A DNA stretch of 55,303 nt from Clostridiales bacterium. GTDB lineage: Bacteria; Bacillota; Clostridia; Oscillospirales; QAMX01. The stretch covers positions 1 to 55,303 of the forward strand of contig JAEDMJ010000008.1 in the NCBI GenBank assembly GCA_016303065.1, read 5' to 3'. The notes below the pieces were generated by a model. That model was not told the DNA's origin. It worked only from the letters and a program-made list of their open reading frames with translations, and searched no databases. Positions 24,023-30,944 of the stretch are shown here, piece after piece. Each line of letters starts with the position of its first letter. The first letter of the stretch is position 1. The translations under genes were made by a program, and so were the position numbers.

Positions 24023-24051
24023 TTGACATCTCCGGAATTTCATGCTATGCT
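24023..24051 (+). promoter_or_regulatory. Promoter of the DtxR-like regulator gene
   Basis: TTGACA (24023-24028), a 17-base spacer and TATGCT (24046-24051). No GTTAGC-type box overlaps it, so the regulator does not appear to control itself through that element. Confidence 0.75.
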
Positions 24052-24093
24052 AATACCACATTGTTTCGCGGTATTTGGAGGTTTTTGATTCAT

Positions 24094-24471
24094 ATGCAGG
24101 AATCCGGCGAAATGTATTTGGAAAACATCCTGATCCTCTCCCGAAAAAAGCCAAATATCCGCTCCATCGATATCTGCGAGCACATGGGGTATTCAAAGCC
24201 CAGCGTCAGCCGCGCCGTCGGGCTTCTGAGAAACGGCGGATACATTCTCGTCGATCACAACGGCTACATCACCCTGACCGGCGAAGGACGCGCCATCGCA
24301 GAAAAGATATACGAGCGCCACACCCTTCTGACCGAGTTTCTCGTCCGGCTCGGAGTCGACGAAAAAACCGCCGCGGAAGACGCCTGCAAGATCGAACACA
24401 ATATAAGCGACGCGTCTTTTGAAGCGATAAAAAACCACGTCCGCAGGCAAACCGAAGAACAGACCTCCTGA
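24094..24471 (+). CDS. DtxR/MntR family metal-dependent repressor, probably iron-sensing
   Basis: 125 residues from the ATG at 24094; GGAGG lies 12 bases upstream, and a TTG at 24085 is an alternative start. The winged helix is SIDICEHMGYSKPSVSRAVGLLR, followed by the dimer/metal domain IYERHTLLTEFLVRLGVDE and CKIEHNISDASF. The first metal ligand position is Met7 (GEMYLENI), as Met10 in DtxR, where the manganese sensor MntR has Asp. This favours Fe(II). There is no C-terminal SH3 domain. It is divergent from feoA-feoA-feoB, whose promoter has matching palindromic boxes. Confidence 0.9.
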   Translation: MQESGEMYLENILILSRKKPNIRSIDICEHMGYSKPSVSRAVGLLRNGGYILVDHNGYITLTGEGRAIAEKIYERHTLLTEFLVRLGVDEKTAAEDACKIEHNISDASFEAIKNHVRRQTEEQTS

Positions 24472-24486
24472 TTTGACGCTGACGGC

Positions 24487-24524
24487 GGCCTGAAGGCGTT
24501 ACCGCCTTCAGGCCTTTTGTTTTT
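24487..24524 (+). terminator. Terminator of the DtxR-like gene
   Basis: Perfect 12-bp arms GGCCTGAAGGCG (24487-24498) and complement (24503-24514) with a TTAC loop, followed by TTTTGTTTTT. It ends the regulator transcript before the TPR gene promoter. Confidence 0.9.
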
Positions 24525-24587
24525 GCCGAAAAGTAACAATATTTTGTACCAAAAAGGAGTTTGTCTCTTTTATTCCCGGCTTTTATA

Positions 24588-24596
24588 TGGTATAAT
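24588..24596 (+). promoter_or_regulatory. Extended -10 promoter of the TPR/DUF4037 operon
   Basis: TGG-TATAAT is an extended -10 element (TGnTATAAT). The -35 region at 17 bases (TTTTAT) is weak, as usual for this promoter class. It is 35 bases before the start codon. Confidence 0.65.
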
Positions 24597-24631
24597 AACA
24601 CTCACGACACCCTGCAAAAGGAGTATGACAC

Positions 24632-25465
24632 ATGAACGACGCTCTTCGCCCGGAAGATTTCATAGAGCCAAACTGTCCTCTCTGCCCGTCGCCGTATTAC
24701 TCCGACGAGCCCCGGACATCAATCGACGTGGGAAGAATGCTTGAAAAGCTCGACTCATATCTCGACAAAAACGACACCGTCTCTGCCCGAAGGCATCTTG
24801 AATACTGGCTTGCCGAAGCCGAACACTGCGGTGATTTCCGCGGAAAGCTGACCGTTCTGAACGAGATAATGGGGCTTCACAGAAAAGCGGGGCGGAGGGA
24901 AGAAGCCGTTTCCTCCGCAGAAAAAGCCCTTGCGCTTGTGGAAAGCGCCGGGCTTGAAAACACGGTTTCCGCCGCGACAACTTATTTAAACGCCGCGACG
25001 GTGTACAAGGCCTTCGGCGCGGCGGAAAAGGCGATCCCACTTTATCTGTCCGCGCAAAAGATATATGAATCGGAGCTGGAAGAGGACGATCCCCGCCGCG
25101 GAGGGCTTTACAACAATATGGCGCTGGCATACGTGGATCTCGGAAATTTTTCCGAAGCGGACAAGCTTTACCATAGGGCGCTTTCCGTCATGTCCCGCGC
25201 AAAATACGGCGAGCTTGAACAGGCGGTCACGCTTCTGAACATGGCCAACGCCGCGGAAAACGAACGCGGCCTTCTGGCCGCGGAAGAGACGATCTCCGGG
25301 CTCGTTTCCCGGGCGGAAGAGCTTCTCGACTCTCCCGGGCTGCCCCGGAACGGGTATTACGCCTTTGTGTGCGAAAAATGCGCGCCGACCTTCGGATATT
25401 ACGGATATTTTCTCTTCCAGAAAGAACTCGAAAGGAGAGCAAAGGAAATATATGAAAGGGCTTGA
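24632..25465 (+). CDS. Tetratricopeptide repeat protein
   Basis: 277 residues, AAGGAG 8 bases before the ATG. After an N-terminal segment with a Cys pair (NCPLCPSPY) the protein is built of TPR-like helix pairs from about residue 36: YLDKNDTVSARRHLEYWL, AVSSAEKALALVESAG, AEKAIPLYLSAQKIYES, and LYNNMALAYVDLGNFSEADKLYHRAL is the clearest. It is soluble. The gene overlaps the downstream DUF4037 gene by 14 bases, so the two proteins are probably made together and may interact. The partner and process are unknown. Confidence 0.83.
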   Translation: MNDALRPEDFIEPNCPLCPSPYYSDEPRTSIDVGRMLEKLDSYLDKNDTVSARRHLEYWLAEAEHCGDFRGKLTVLNEIMGLHRKAGRREEAVSSAEKALALVESAGLENTVSAATTYLNAATVYKAFGAAEKAIPLYLSAQKIYESELEEDDPRRGGLYNNMALAYVDLGNFSEADKLYHRALSVMSRAKYGELEQAVTLLNMANAAENERGLLAAEETISGLVSRAEELLDSPGLPRNGYYAFVCEKCAPTFGYYGYFLFQKELERRAKEIYERA

Positions 25466-26387
25466 ACTTTCACGCGGCTTTTACACCGAATTCGGAGAAC
25501 CGATGCTCCGCGAAAAATTCCCGGACCTTTTGAGCCGGGCCGCCGCAGGCCTCTGCGGCTCGGGGTCGGAGTGCTTCGGCTTTGACGACGACGTCTCCCG
25601 CGACCACGACTTTGAGCCGGGATTCTGCATCTTCATTCCGGACGACACCGACAGCCGCACCGAGTTTCTCCTCGAGCGGGCGTACGCAGGTCTGCCCGGG
25701 GAATACATGGGCTTTTCCAGGGCGAAGCTTTCGCCCGTCGGCGGAAAGCGGAACGGCGTGATCCGCATCGGCGACTTTTTCCGCCGCTGTACCGGGTTTG
25801 CCCGCGGACCGGAATCCCTTTCCGACTGGCTCTCCGTTCCGGAATACGCTCTTTCCGAGGCCGTAAACGGCGAGGTATTTTTCGACGGCTCCGGCGAGTT
25901 TTCGGCAACCCGGCAAAGACTTTCCGAAATGCCGTCGGACGTGCGCCTCAAAAAGCTTGCCGGACAGCTTCTTTTAATGGCCCAGTCCGGACAGTATAAC
26001 TACAACCGCTGTCTTTCCCACGGCGACCCTGCCGCCGCGCAGCTTGCCGTATTTGAATTCGTCACCGCCACGATGCATTCGGCGTTTCTCCTGAATCGCC
26101 GGTATATGCCCTACTACAAGTGGAGCTTCCGCGCCCTGCGCGAACTTCCTGTGCTTTCGGACCTGGCTCCGCTGCTTGAATACCTGATAACCACGGGGAA
26201 CGGAGAAGAGTTTTCTTCGTTCAAAGCGGAAACGGTTGAAGACATCGCCCTTTCAGTCATCGGCGAGCTCAAGGCGCAGAACCTCTCCGAAGCGATCTGC
26301 GGCGACCTTGAAAAACACGCCTATTCGGTCAACGACCGGATAAGCGATCCCGGACTCCGGAACGAAAACATCCTCTGCGCGGTGTAG
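25452..26387 (+). CDS. DUF4037 nucleotidyltransferase-like protein
   Basis: 311 residues from the ATG at 25452, inside the end of the TPR gene and preceded by AAAGGAAA; a longer frame to 25365 is rejected. Residues 36-53 hold a nucleotidyltransferase-type signature: GSGSE, then FGFDDDVSRDHDFEPGF, where the Asp residues could bind metal and nucleotide. The remainder matches DUF4037 (YNYNRCLSHGD, YMPYYKWSFRAL). The family is predicted, not shown, to transfer a nucleotide to a protein or small molecule. The adjacent TPR protein is a candidate partner or target. Confidence 0.85.
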   Translation: MKGLELSRGFYTEFGEPMLREKFPDLLSRAAAGLCGSGSECFGFDDDVSRDHDFEPGFCIFIPDDTDSRTEFLLERAYAGLPGEYMGFSRAKLSPVGGKRNGVIRIGDFFRRCTGFARGPESLSDWLSVPEYALSEAVNGEVFFDGSGEFSATRQRLSEMPSDVRLKKLAGQLLLMAQSGQYNYNRCLSHGDPAAAQLAVFEFVTATMHSAFLLNRRYMPYYKWSFRALRELPVLSDLAPLLEYLITTGNGEEFSSFKAETVEDIALSVIGELKAQNLSEAICGDLEKHAYSVNDRISDPGLRNENILCAV

Positions 26388-26442
26388 AGCCGCCGGGGCA
26401 GCGAATTTTCGGATTTCCGCCGATAATCCCGGGCCGTAAATC

Positions 26443-26494
26443 AAAAAGCCATAACGCCAGCCCTCTCTCCGGGGGACGGCAGTTATGGCTTTTT
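26443..26494. terminator. Bidirectional terminator
   Basis: The arms AAAAAGCCATAAC (26443-26455) and GTTATGGCTTTTT (26482-26494) are perfect 13-bp complements with a C-rich loop. The T and A runs serve both the DUF4037 gene and the convergent membrane protein gene. Confidence 0.9.
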
Positions 26495-26538
26495 CAAGTT
26501 TTTCCGTTCAGTCGGTTTGGCCGCGCTTTGGGCCCGGC

Positions 26539-28245
26539 TCAGCCGATCACCAGGGTTTCCGCGGAAACGATCGCGTCCGGACTTTCGGAATAAGTCACGG
26601 TCACTCTGTCGCCCGGGTCAAGCGTCACCGCTTCGGGGCAGGCTTTCGCGTAAACCGAGAAGAACGCATCGCTTCCCGAAATTCTGATATAATAGCAGGT
26701 GTTCCCGTCGATGACGTTCGAGCGGATCTCCTCGACGGTTCCGCTCAGCTCATGGGTCGCCGAGGGAACGTCCGCCCCGCTCACGATCCCGCTATGCAGA
26801 AGCTGAGCCTCATAGCTTCTGATGCATTCCGAAACGGAGCTGCCCACGGCAACGATCTGGTACTGCTGAACATTTACGAGCGCGTACATTTTGACAAGTC
26901 CCGCGGCGTCCTTGAGCGCCATGAAGTATGTCGGCTGTTCTTCAATGTTCAAAAGCAGCGGGAACGTGGCCGCATACTCGTATTGCTGCACCGCGCCCTC
27001 TGCGGAAGACATTGCTGAATACTCCTCCGCTCCGGCGCAGGAGTAATAGCGCGCCTCTTTCGTCCGCTGGTTCACAAGCACAAAGCCGATGTTTCCCCTG
27101 TCGCCGCTGACCGATGTAATGCCGGTATAGAGCCACACGTCGTCGTCCTGGGCGATGTAGTTATAACCGTCGGTGGTCTCGGTGCAGCCCTTCTGGCCGA
27201 AAAGCGAGTTCCAGAAGCCGTTGTGATAAACGCCGTAATAATCGTACTGCTCAATGAGCAGCTCCGCGGAATAGACTCTGTCCACCCAGGACGGAACATC
27301 TCCGACCTCACAGTACCGGGTTTCCCCCGTCACGGCATTCACCAGAACGGCGCCGACAATGTCCCGTCCGCCGAAAAGACCGATCTTCTTTTCGACCACC
27401 GACGCGACCCACCACGGCGTTCCCTCCTCGTCAATCTCAAAATTCACGTCCTCAAACATCTTGAACGGGTATTTCAGGCGCAGGTGTCTTTCAAGATTTC
27501 TGTTGAAAAACTCCGAAGGCGAATATTTCATCCCCTCGTCAAGCCTTACGACACTGACCTCCTGAGTCACCATGTCAACGACCATATAGGCGGGAATACC
27601 GTCCGCGCGGTTGTTCCACCATTTGAAAACGCTTCCGTAATTCAGGTATATGACCCGAACGGGCCGTCCGTTAAAGTTTATCTGCGCCGAGCTGGAATCA
27701 ACGGTGAACTGGGACACAAGGTCGGACAGTTCTCCGAGCTTTCTGTTTGCCAGGTTGTTTGCCGAAGTGGAGTCCAGCATGGGTATCTGATCCCATGATA
27801 TCTCCGCCACCTCACGGGCAAAATCCCCGTCCTCGGTTTTCAAAAGCCCGGAATACGCCTTTGCGCGGAATATCACCCAGCCGGAAGCGCCGCCGATAAT
27901 GCTTACCGCAATGAGAACCGCCGCAATCCAGACCGTCGGAAGCGTTTTGAGATTGTATTTGACAAAACCCGTCCCGGCAGGACGCGAGCCCCGCAGAAAA
28001 ACCATGCAAACGGTCCAAACCACACAGAGCGCCAGGGCAAAGGTGTAAAAGCTTTTGTCGTGGAGATTGATTGCCGGAAGCTTAAAATAGAAATATACCG
28101 CGCCGAACACAGCGGTCACGGCAAGGGAGATAAGAACGCGCGAAACGCCGCTTCCCCTTGCCCTCCGCGTTTTTTTCGCCGGCTCCGCTTCATAAGCGCG
28201 GCCGTTGGATTCTCTGTTGAAAAAATGAAAGAAAACGTCTGACAT
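26539..28245 (-). CDS. Large membrane protein of unknown function
   Basis: 568 residues from the ATG at 28245, which has ATGGAG upstream. A reading from 28290 is impossible because that ATG overlaps the -10 box. Three or four hydrophobic helices occupy about residues 35-140 (VSRVLISLAVTAVFGAVYFY, FYTFALALCVVWTVCMVFL, WIAAVLIAVSIIGGASGWVIF). A long extracytoplasmic region follows, rich in Tyr, Trp and Val: PWWVASVVEKKIGLFGGRDI, VLVNAVTGETRY, VPSWVDRVYSAELLIEQY. The last 70 residues resemble an OB-type fold. Related proteins are common in Clostridia as I recall them, but I know no function. Confidence 0.75.
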   Translation of the reverse strand: MSDVFFHFFNRESNGRAYEAEPAKKTRRARGSGVSRVLISLAVTAVFGAVYFYFKLPAINLHDKSFYTFALALCVVWTVCMVFLRGSRPAGTGFVKYNLKTLPTVWIAAVLIAVSIIGGASGWVIFRAKAYSGLLKTEDGDFAREVAEISWDQIPMLDSTSANNLANRKLGELSDLVSQFTVDSSSAQINFNGRPVRVIYLNYGSVFKWWNNRADGIPAYMVVDMVTQEVSVVRLDEGMKYSPSEFFNRNLERHLRLKYPFKMFEDVNFEIDEEGTPWWVASVVEKKIGLFGGRDIVGAVLVNAVTGETRYCEVGDVPSWVDRVYSAELLIEQYDYYGVYHNGFWNSLFGQKGCTETTDGYNYIAQDDDVWLYTGITSVSGDRGNIGFVLVNQRTKEARYYSCAGAEEYSAMSSAEGAVQQYEYAATFPLLLNIEEQPTYFMALKDAAGLVKMYALVNVQQYQIVAVGSSVSECIRSYEAQLLHSGIVSGADVPSATHELSGTVEEIRSNVIDGNTCYYIRISGSDAFFSVYAKACPEAVTLDPGDRVTVTYSESPDAIVSAETLVIG

Positions 28246-28288
28246 ACCGGTAAACTCCATTTCAGAAAGGTCTCTTTTCCCTGATGAC

Positions 28289-28318
28289 ATTATAGCATAT
28301 GTACGCTTTCCCAGTCAA
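28289..28318 (-). promoter_or_regulatory. Promoter of the large membrane protein gene
   Basis: On the minus strand TTGACT (28318-28313), an 18-base spacer and TATAAT (28294-28289). It fixes the translation start at 28245 rather than 28290. Confidence 0.85.
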
Positions 28319-28388
28319 CAGATTTCGCGCGCAGCTCTTTGCCAAAAGCAAAAAGCCGTTTCGCCCGTCCAATATTCTCTCCCAAAGC

Positions 28389-28417
28389 TTGCAAAAAAAC
28401 CGCGGCAGGAGTATAAT
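28389..28417 (+). promoter_or_regulatory. Promoter of the MATE gene
   Basis: TTGCAA (28389-28394), a 17-base spacer and TATAAT (28412-28417), 50 bases before the start codon. Confidence 0.8.
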
Positions 28418-28466
28418 TCACAGTAGAACGGAAATATGAAAATACTTATCTTTTCGGAGAACTGCA

Positions 28467-29831
28467 ATGCTTGGAATAATGACGCGCGAGCAAATGACCG
28501 AAGGCCCGCTTTTGAAAAAGCTTCTTTTATACACGCTTCCCGTTATGGCAACGGGCGTGCTTCAGCTTCTTTTTAATGCGGCGGACCTTGTTGTCGTCGG
28601 ACGCTACGCCGGAAATACCTCTCTCGCCGCGGTCGGCGCAACGGGAGCGCTCATAAACCTTATCGTCAATCTTTTTATCGGGCTTTCGGTCGGCACAAGC
28701 GTCACCGTCGCCCAGTACATCGGCTCCGGCGAAAACGAAAAGCTCAGCCGGGTCATACACACTTCAATGGCCGCTTCCCTGGCGGGCGGAATCATCGTCT
28801 TCTTCATCGGCTTCTTCGGTTCCCACACCTTTCTCACCTGGATGGACACGCCCGGCGACGTTATCGGCCTCTCCACACTTTACATGAAGATATATTTCGT
28901 CGGGATCCCGGCAAATATGGTCTACAACTTCGGAAGCGCGATTCTCCGCTCATCCGGGGACACAAAGCGCCCGCTCCTCATCCTGACCTCTGCCGGCGTT
29001 TTGAACGTGATTCTGAATCTGATCTTCGTGATCGGATTTAAGATGAGCGTCGACGGCGTCGCCTGGGCAACCGTCATCTCCCAGACAGCGTCCGCCGCGC
29101 TCGTCGTCGCGCACCTTATGCACATCAAAACGAACATTCATCTCGACATCCGAAAGCTTCGGTTCCACGGCCGCGAGCTTCTGACGCTTTTAAAAATCGG
29201 AATCCCGGCGGGGCTCCAGGGGTCGATGTTCTCTATTTCAAACGTCATAATCCAATCCTCCGTCAACTCCTTCGGCCCGGAGTTCATGTCCGGAAACTCT
29301 GCCGCCGCAAACATCGAGGGTTTTGTGTACGTCGCCATGAACTCGTTCCACCACACCGCCCTCACATTTACCGGACAAAATGTCGGCGCAAGAAAGCCCG
29401 AACGCGTAACACGCGTTCTCCTCTTCTGTCTTATGTATGTGAGCGGGGCCGGAATTCTCACCGGCGTTGCCGCATACCTTTTGCGCTATCCGCTTCTCGG
29501 CCTGTATCTCCCCGACTCCCCGGCGGCGGTTCAAAACGGAATAGAGAGAATGACCGTCATCATGTCCACATACTTCACCTGCGGAATCATGGACGTCATG
29601 AACGGCGTTCTCCGCGGCATGGGCTCCTCCCTTTTCCCGATGCTCATCACGGTAATCACCGTCTGCGGTCTGCGCATCGTCTGGGTATACACCGTTTTTG
29701 CCGTATTCGGAACTCCCTTTTCCCTTTACGTATCGTACCCGGTGTCCTGGGTGCTGTGCTTTTCCACACAGCTTGTCTTCTACGTCTTCGCAAAGCGCTC
29801 GCTGAACTGCCGTCTCAGGTCAAACTTCTGA
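28467..29831 (+). CDS. MATE family efflux transporter
   Basis: 454 residues, about twelve helices in two related halves, the usual MATE size. N-terminal half: YTLPVMATGVLQLLFNAADLVVVGRYAG, with GNTSLAAVGATGALINL (the MATE signature). C-terminal half: KIGIPAGLQGSMFSISN and VYVAMNSFHHTALTFTGQNVGARKPERV. Such pumps export cationic drugs or metabolites with Na+ or H+. The start is supported by CGGAG at 7 bases. Single-gene unit with its own promoter and terminator. Confidence 0.93.
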   Translation: MLGIMTREQMTEGPLLKKLLLYTLPVMATGVLQLLFNAADLVVVGRYAGNTSLAAVGATGALINLIVNLFIGLSVGTSVTVAQYIGSGENEKLSRVIHTSMAASLAGGIIVFFIGFFGSHTFLTWMDTPGDVIGLSTLYMKIYFVGIPANMVYNFGSAILRSSGDTKRPLLILTSAGVLNVILNLIFVIGFKMSVDGVAWATVISQTASAALVVAHLMHIKTNIHLDIRKLRFHGRELLTLLKIGIPAGLQGSMFSISNVIIQSSVNSFGPEFMSGNSAAANIEGFVYVAMNSFHHTALTFTGQNVGARKPERVTRVLLFCLMYVSGAGILTGVAAYLLRYPLLGLYLPDSPAAVQNGIERMTVIMSTYFTCGIMDVMNGVLRGMGSSLFPMLITVITVCGLRIVWVYTVFAVFGTPFSLYVSYPVSWVLCFSTQLVFYVFAKRSLNCRLRSNF

Positions 29832-29851
29832 TACCCCCGCAAAAATTGCAA

Positions 29852-29903
29852 AAAATCCGCTGTTTTCAAAGCCAAAGCCCTGAAAACAGCGGATTTTCAT
29901 TTT
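29852..29903. terminator. Bidirectional terminator
   Basis: Perfect 17-bp arms AAAATCCGCTGTTTTCA (29852-29868) and complement (29881-29897). It lies between the convergent MATE gene and the small basic protein gene, a few bases from the latter's stop. Confidence 0.9.
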
Positions 29904-29909
29904 GTCTTT

Positions 29910-30077
29910 TCAAAGATCGTCCGCATCCTGGACGGGACGCTCGCTTCTGTCAGCCGGTACCCCGGTGTACGACCCGCCGGGATCCGTGGCGCTGTACATC
30001 TTCGGGGCGGTCTTCTCCGCCTCTTTTGCGCGGCGGAATTTCTTTTCTTCCGCCTTGTCCCGCTTTTGCTCCTTCAC
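29910..30077 (-). CDS. Small charged protein with GSYTG motif, unknown function
   Basis: 55 residues from a GTG at 30077. Residues 1-26 are a highly charged Lys/Arg/Glu helix (KEQKRDKAEEKKFRRAKEAE). The C-terminal half reads MYSATDPGGSYTGVPADRSE, then RPVQDADDL. I recall similar DPxGSYTG tails in clostridial proteins, with no known function. The ribosome site is poor (AAAGGG about 9 bases away), so the gene may depend on translation of the SGNH gene that ends 60 bases upstream. It is supported mainly by the coherent C-terminal motif. Confidence 0.6.
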   Translation of the reverse strand: MKEQKRDKAEEKKFRRAKEAEKTAPKMYSATDPGGSYTGVPADRSERPVQDADDL

Positions 30078-30137
30078 TGAAAAACATCGCCCTTTCCCTT
30101 TTGAGAATACTAAAATTCTCTGCCGGAAACAGGCGTT

Positions 30138-30944
30138 TTATTCGCGGTTTTTATCCAGTCTCCCGTCGTAGAACTCCGTGCCGATAAAGCCGATCTGATA
30201 AAAGTCCTCCGGATTGTGCCTCACATGATAGTCAATGCAGCTTTCGATCATCTTTGCCGTCAGGCGGTATCCCGCAGGGTTCAAGTGCCCGTAAAGATAG
30301 AATTTCCTTTTGAACGCGCCGTCGTACACCGGCGCGTACTTATAGAGGTCAACCACGTAAGTGTGGTCAAACTTTTCCGCCATGTCGTAAAGCAGCGCGG
30401 CGTGATCCGCCTTCACCGGTTCCTCGCCTTCGCACTCTCTCGGAAGAGTCACCAGAAAGAAGCGGGCGTGGGGCTGCATTGACTTGAGCCGCTGGATAAT
30501 GCGTCCGTAGTACCCGGCGAAAGTGTCCGCGTTCTTCGTATAATCCCCGTCGTTGATGTCGCCGATGGAGCCGAGCTCCTGTTTCATTCCCAGGAGGTCG
30601 TTGACCCCCAAAGCGATGATATACGCCTGGCAGAGCTTGTCTTTTTCCCAGAATCCGTTTGCCTGGGCAAAGCTGTTCCAGTATTCGCTGGCCGTCATGC
30701 CGCCGCGGGAGAAATTATAGACCTTGCAGCCCGCATCCCTGGCAATGAACTGTCCCCAGGAGTACTCAAACATATCGTGATAGCTCCTGTTTCCGTCCTT
30801 GTCGAGCGCCTCAAACTCTCCCGAAGACAGACTGTCGCCGATGCAGCCGATCGTCCTGAAGACGGCGCAGAGCCCCCCGTCCGAAACGATTCTGTCAAGC
30901 TGATTTTCACCTTCCGAAGTTTCGATGTACTCACGAATATTCAT
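30138..30944 (-). CDS. SGNH/GDSL family hydrolase
   Basis: 268 residues. Block I is CIGDSLSSGEF with the nucleophile serine, block II is NFSRGGMTA, block III is ALGVNDLLG and block V is YGHLNPAGYRLTAKM with the catalytic histidine. The Asp usually three residues before that His is Leu here, so the enzyme probably works as a Ser-His dyad or has an Asp elsewhere. Typical activities are removal of acetyl or other acyl groups from glycans. The start codon overlaps the GH92 stop (ATGA), so the two enzymes probably act on the same glycan. No signal peptide. Confidence 0.88.
   Translation of the reverse strand: MNIREYIETSEGENQLDRIVSDGGLCAVFRTIGCIGDSLSSGEFEALDKDGNRSYHDMFEYSWGQFIARDAGCKVYNFSRGGMTASEYWNSFAQANGFWEKDKLCQAYIIALGVNDLLGMKQELGSIGDINDGDYTKNADTFAGYYGRIIQRLKSMQPHARFFLVTLPRECEGEEPVKADHAALLYDMAEKFDHTYVVDLYKYAPVYDGAFKRKFYLYGHLNPAGYRLTAKMIESCIDYHVRHNPEDFYQIGFIGTEFYDGRLDKNRE

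Noticed and set aside
28246..28290. Longer N-terminus for the large membrane protein
   Set aside because: The upstream ATG overlaps the -10 box of a TTGACT-N18-TATAAT promoter, so it would not be in the transcript.
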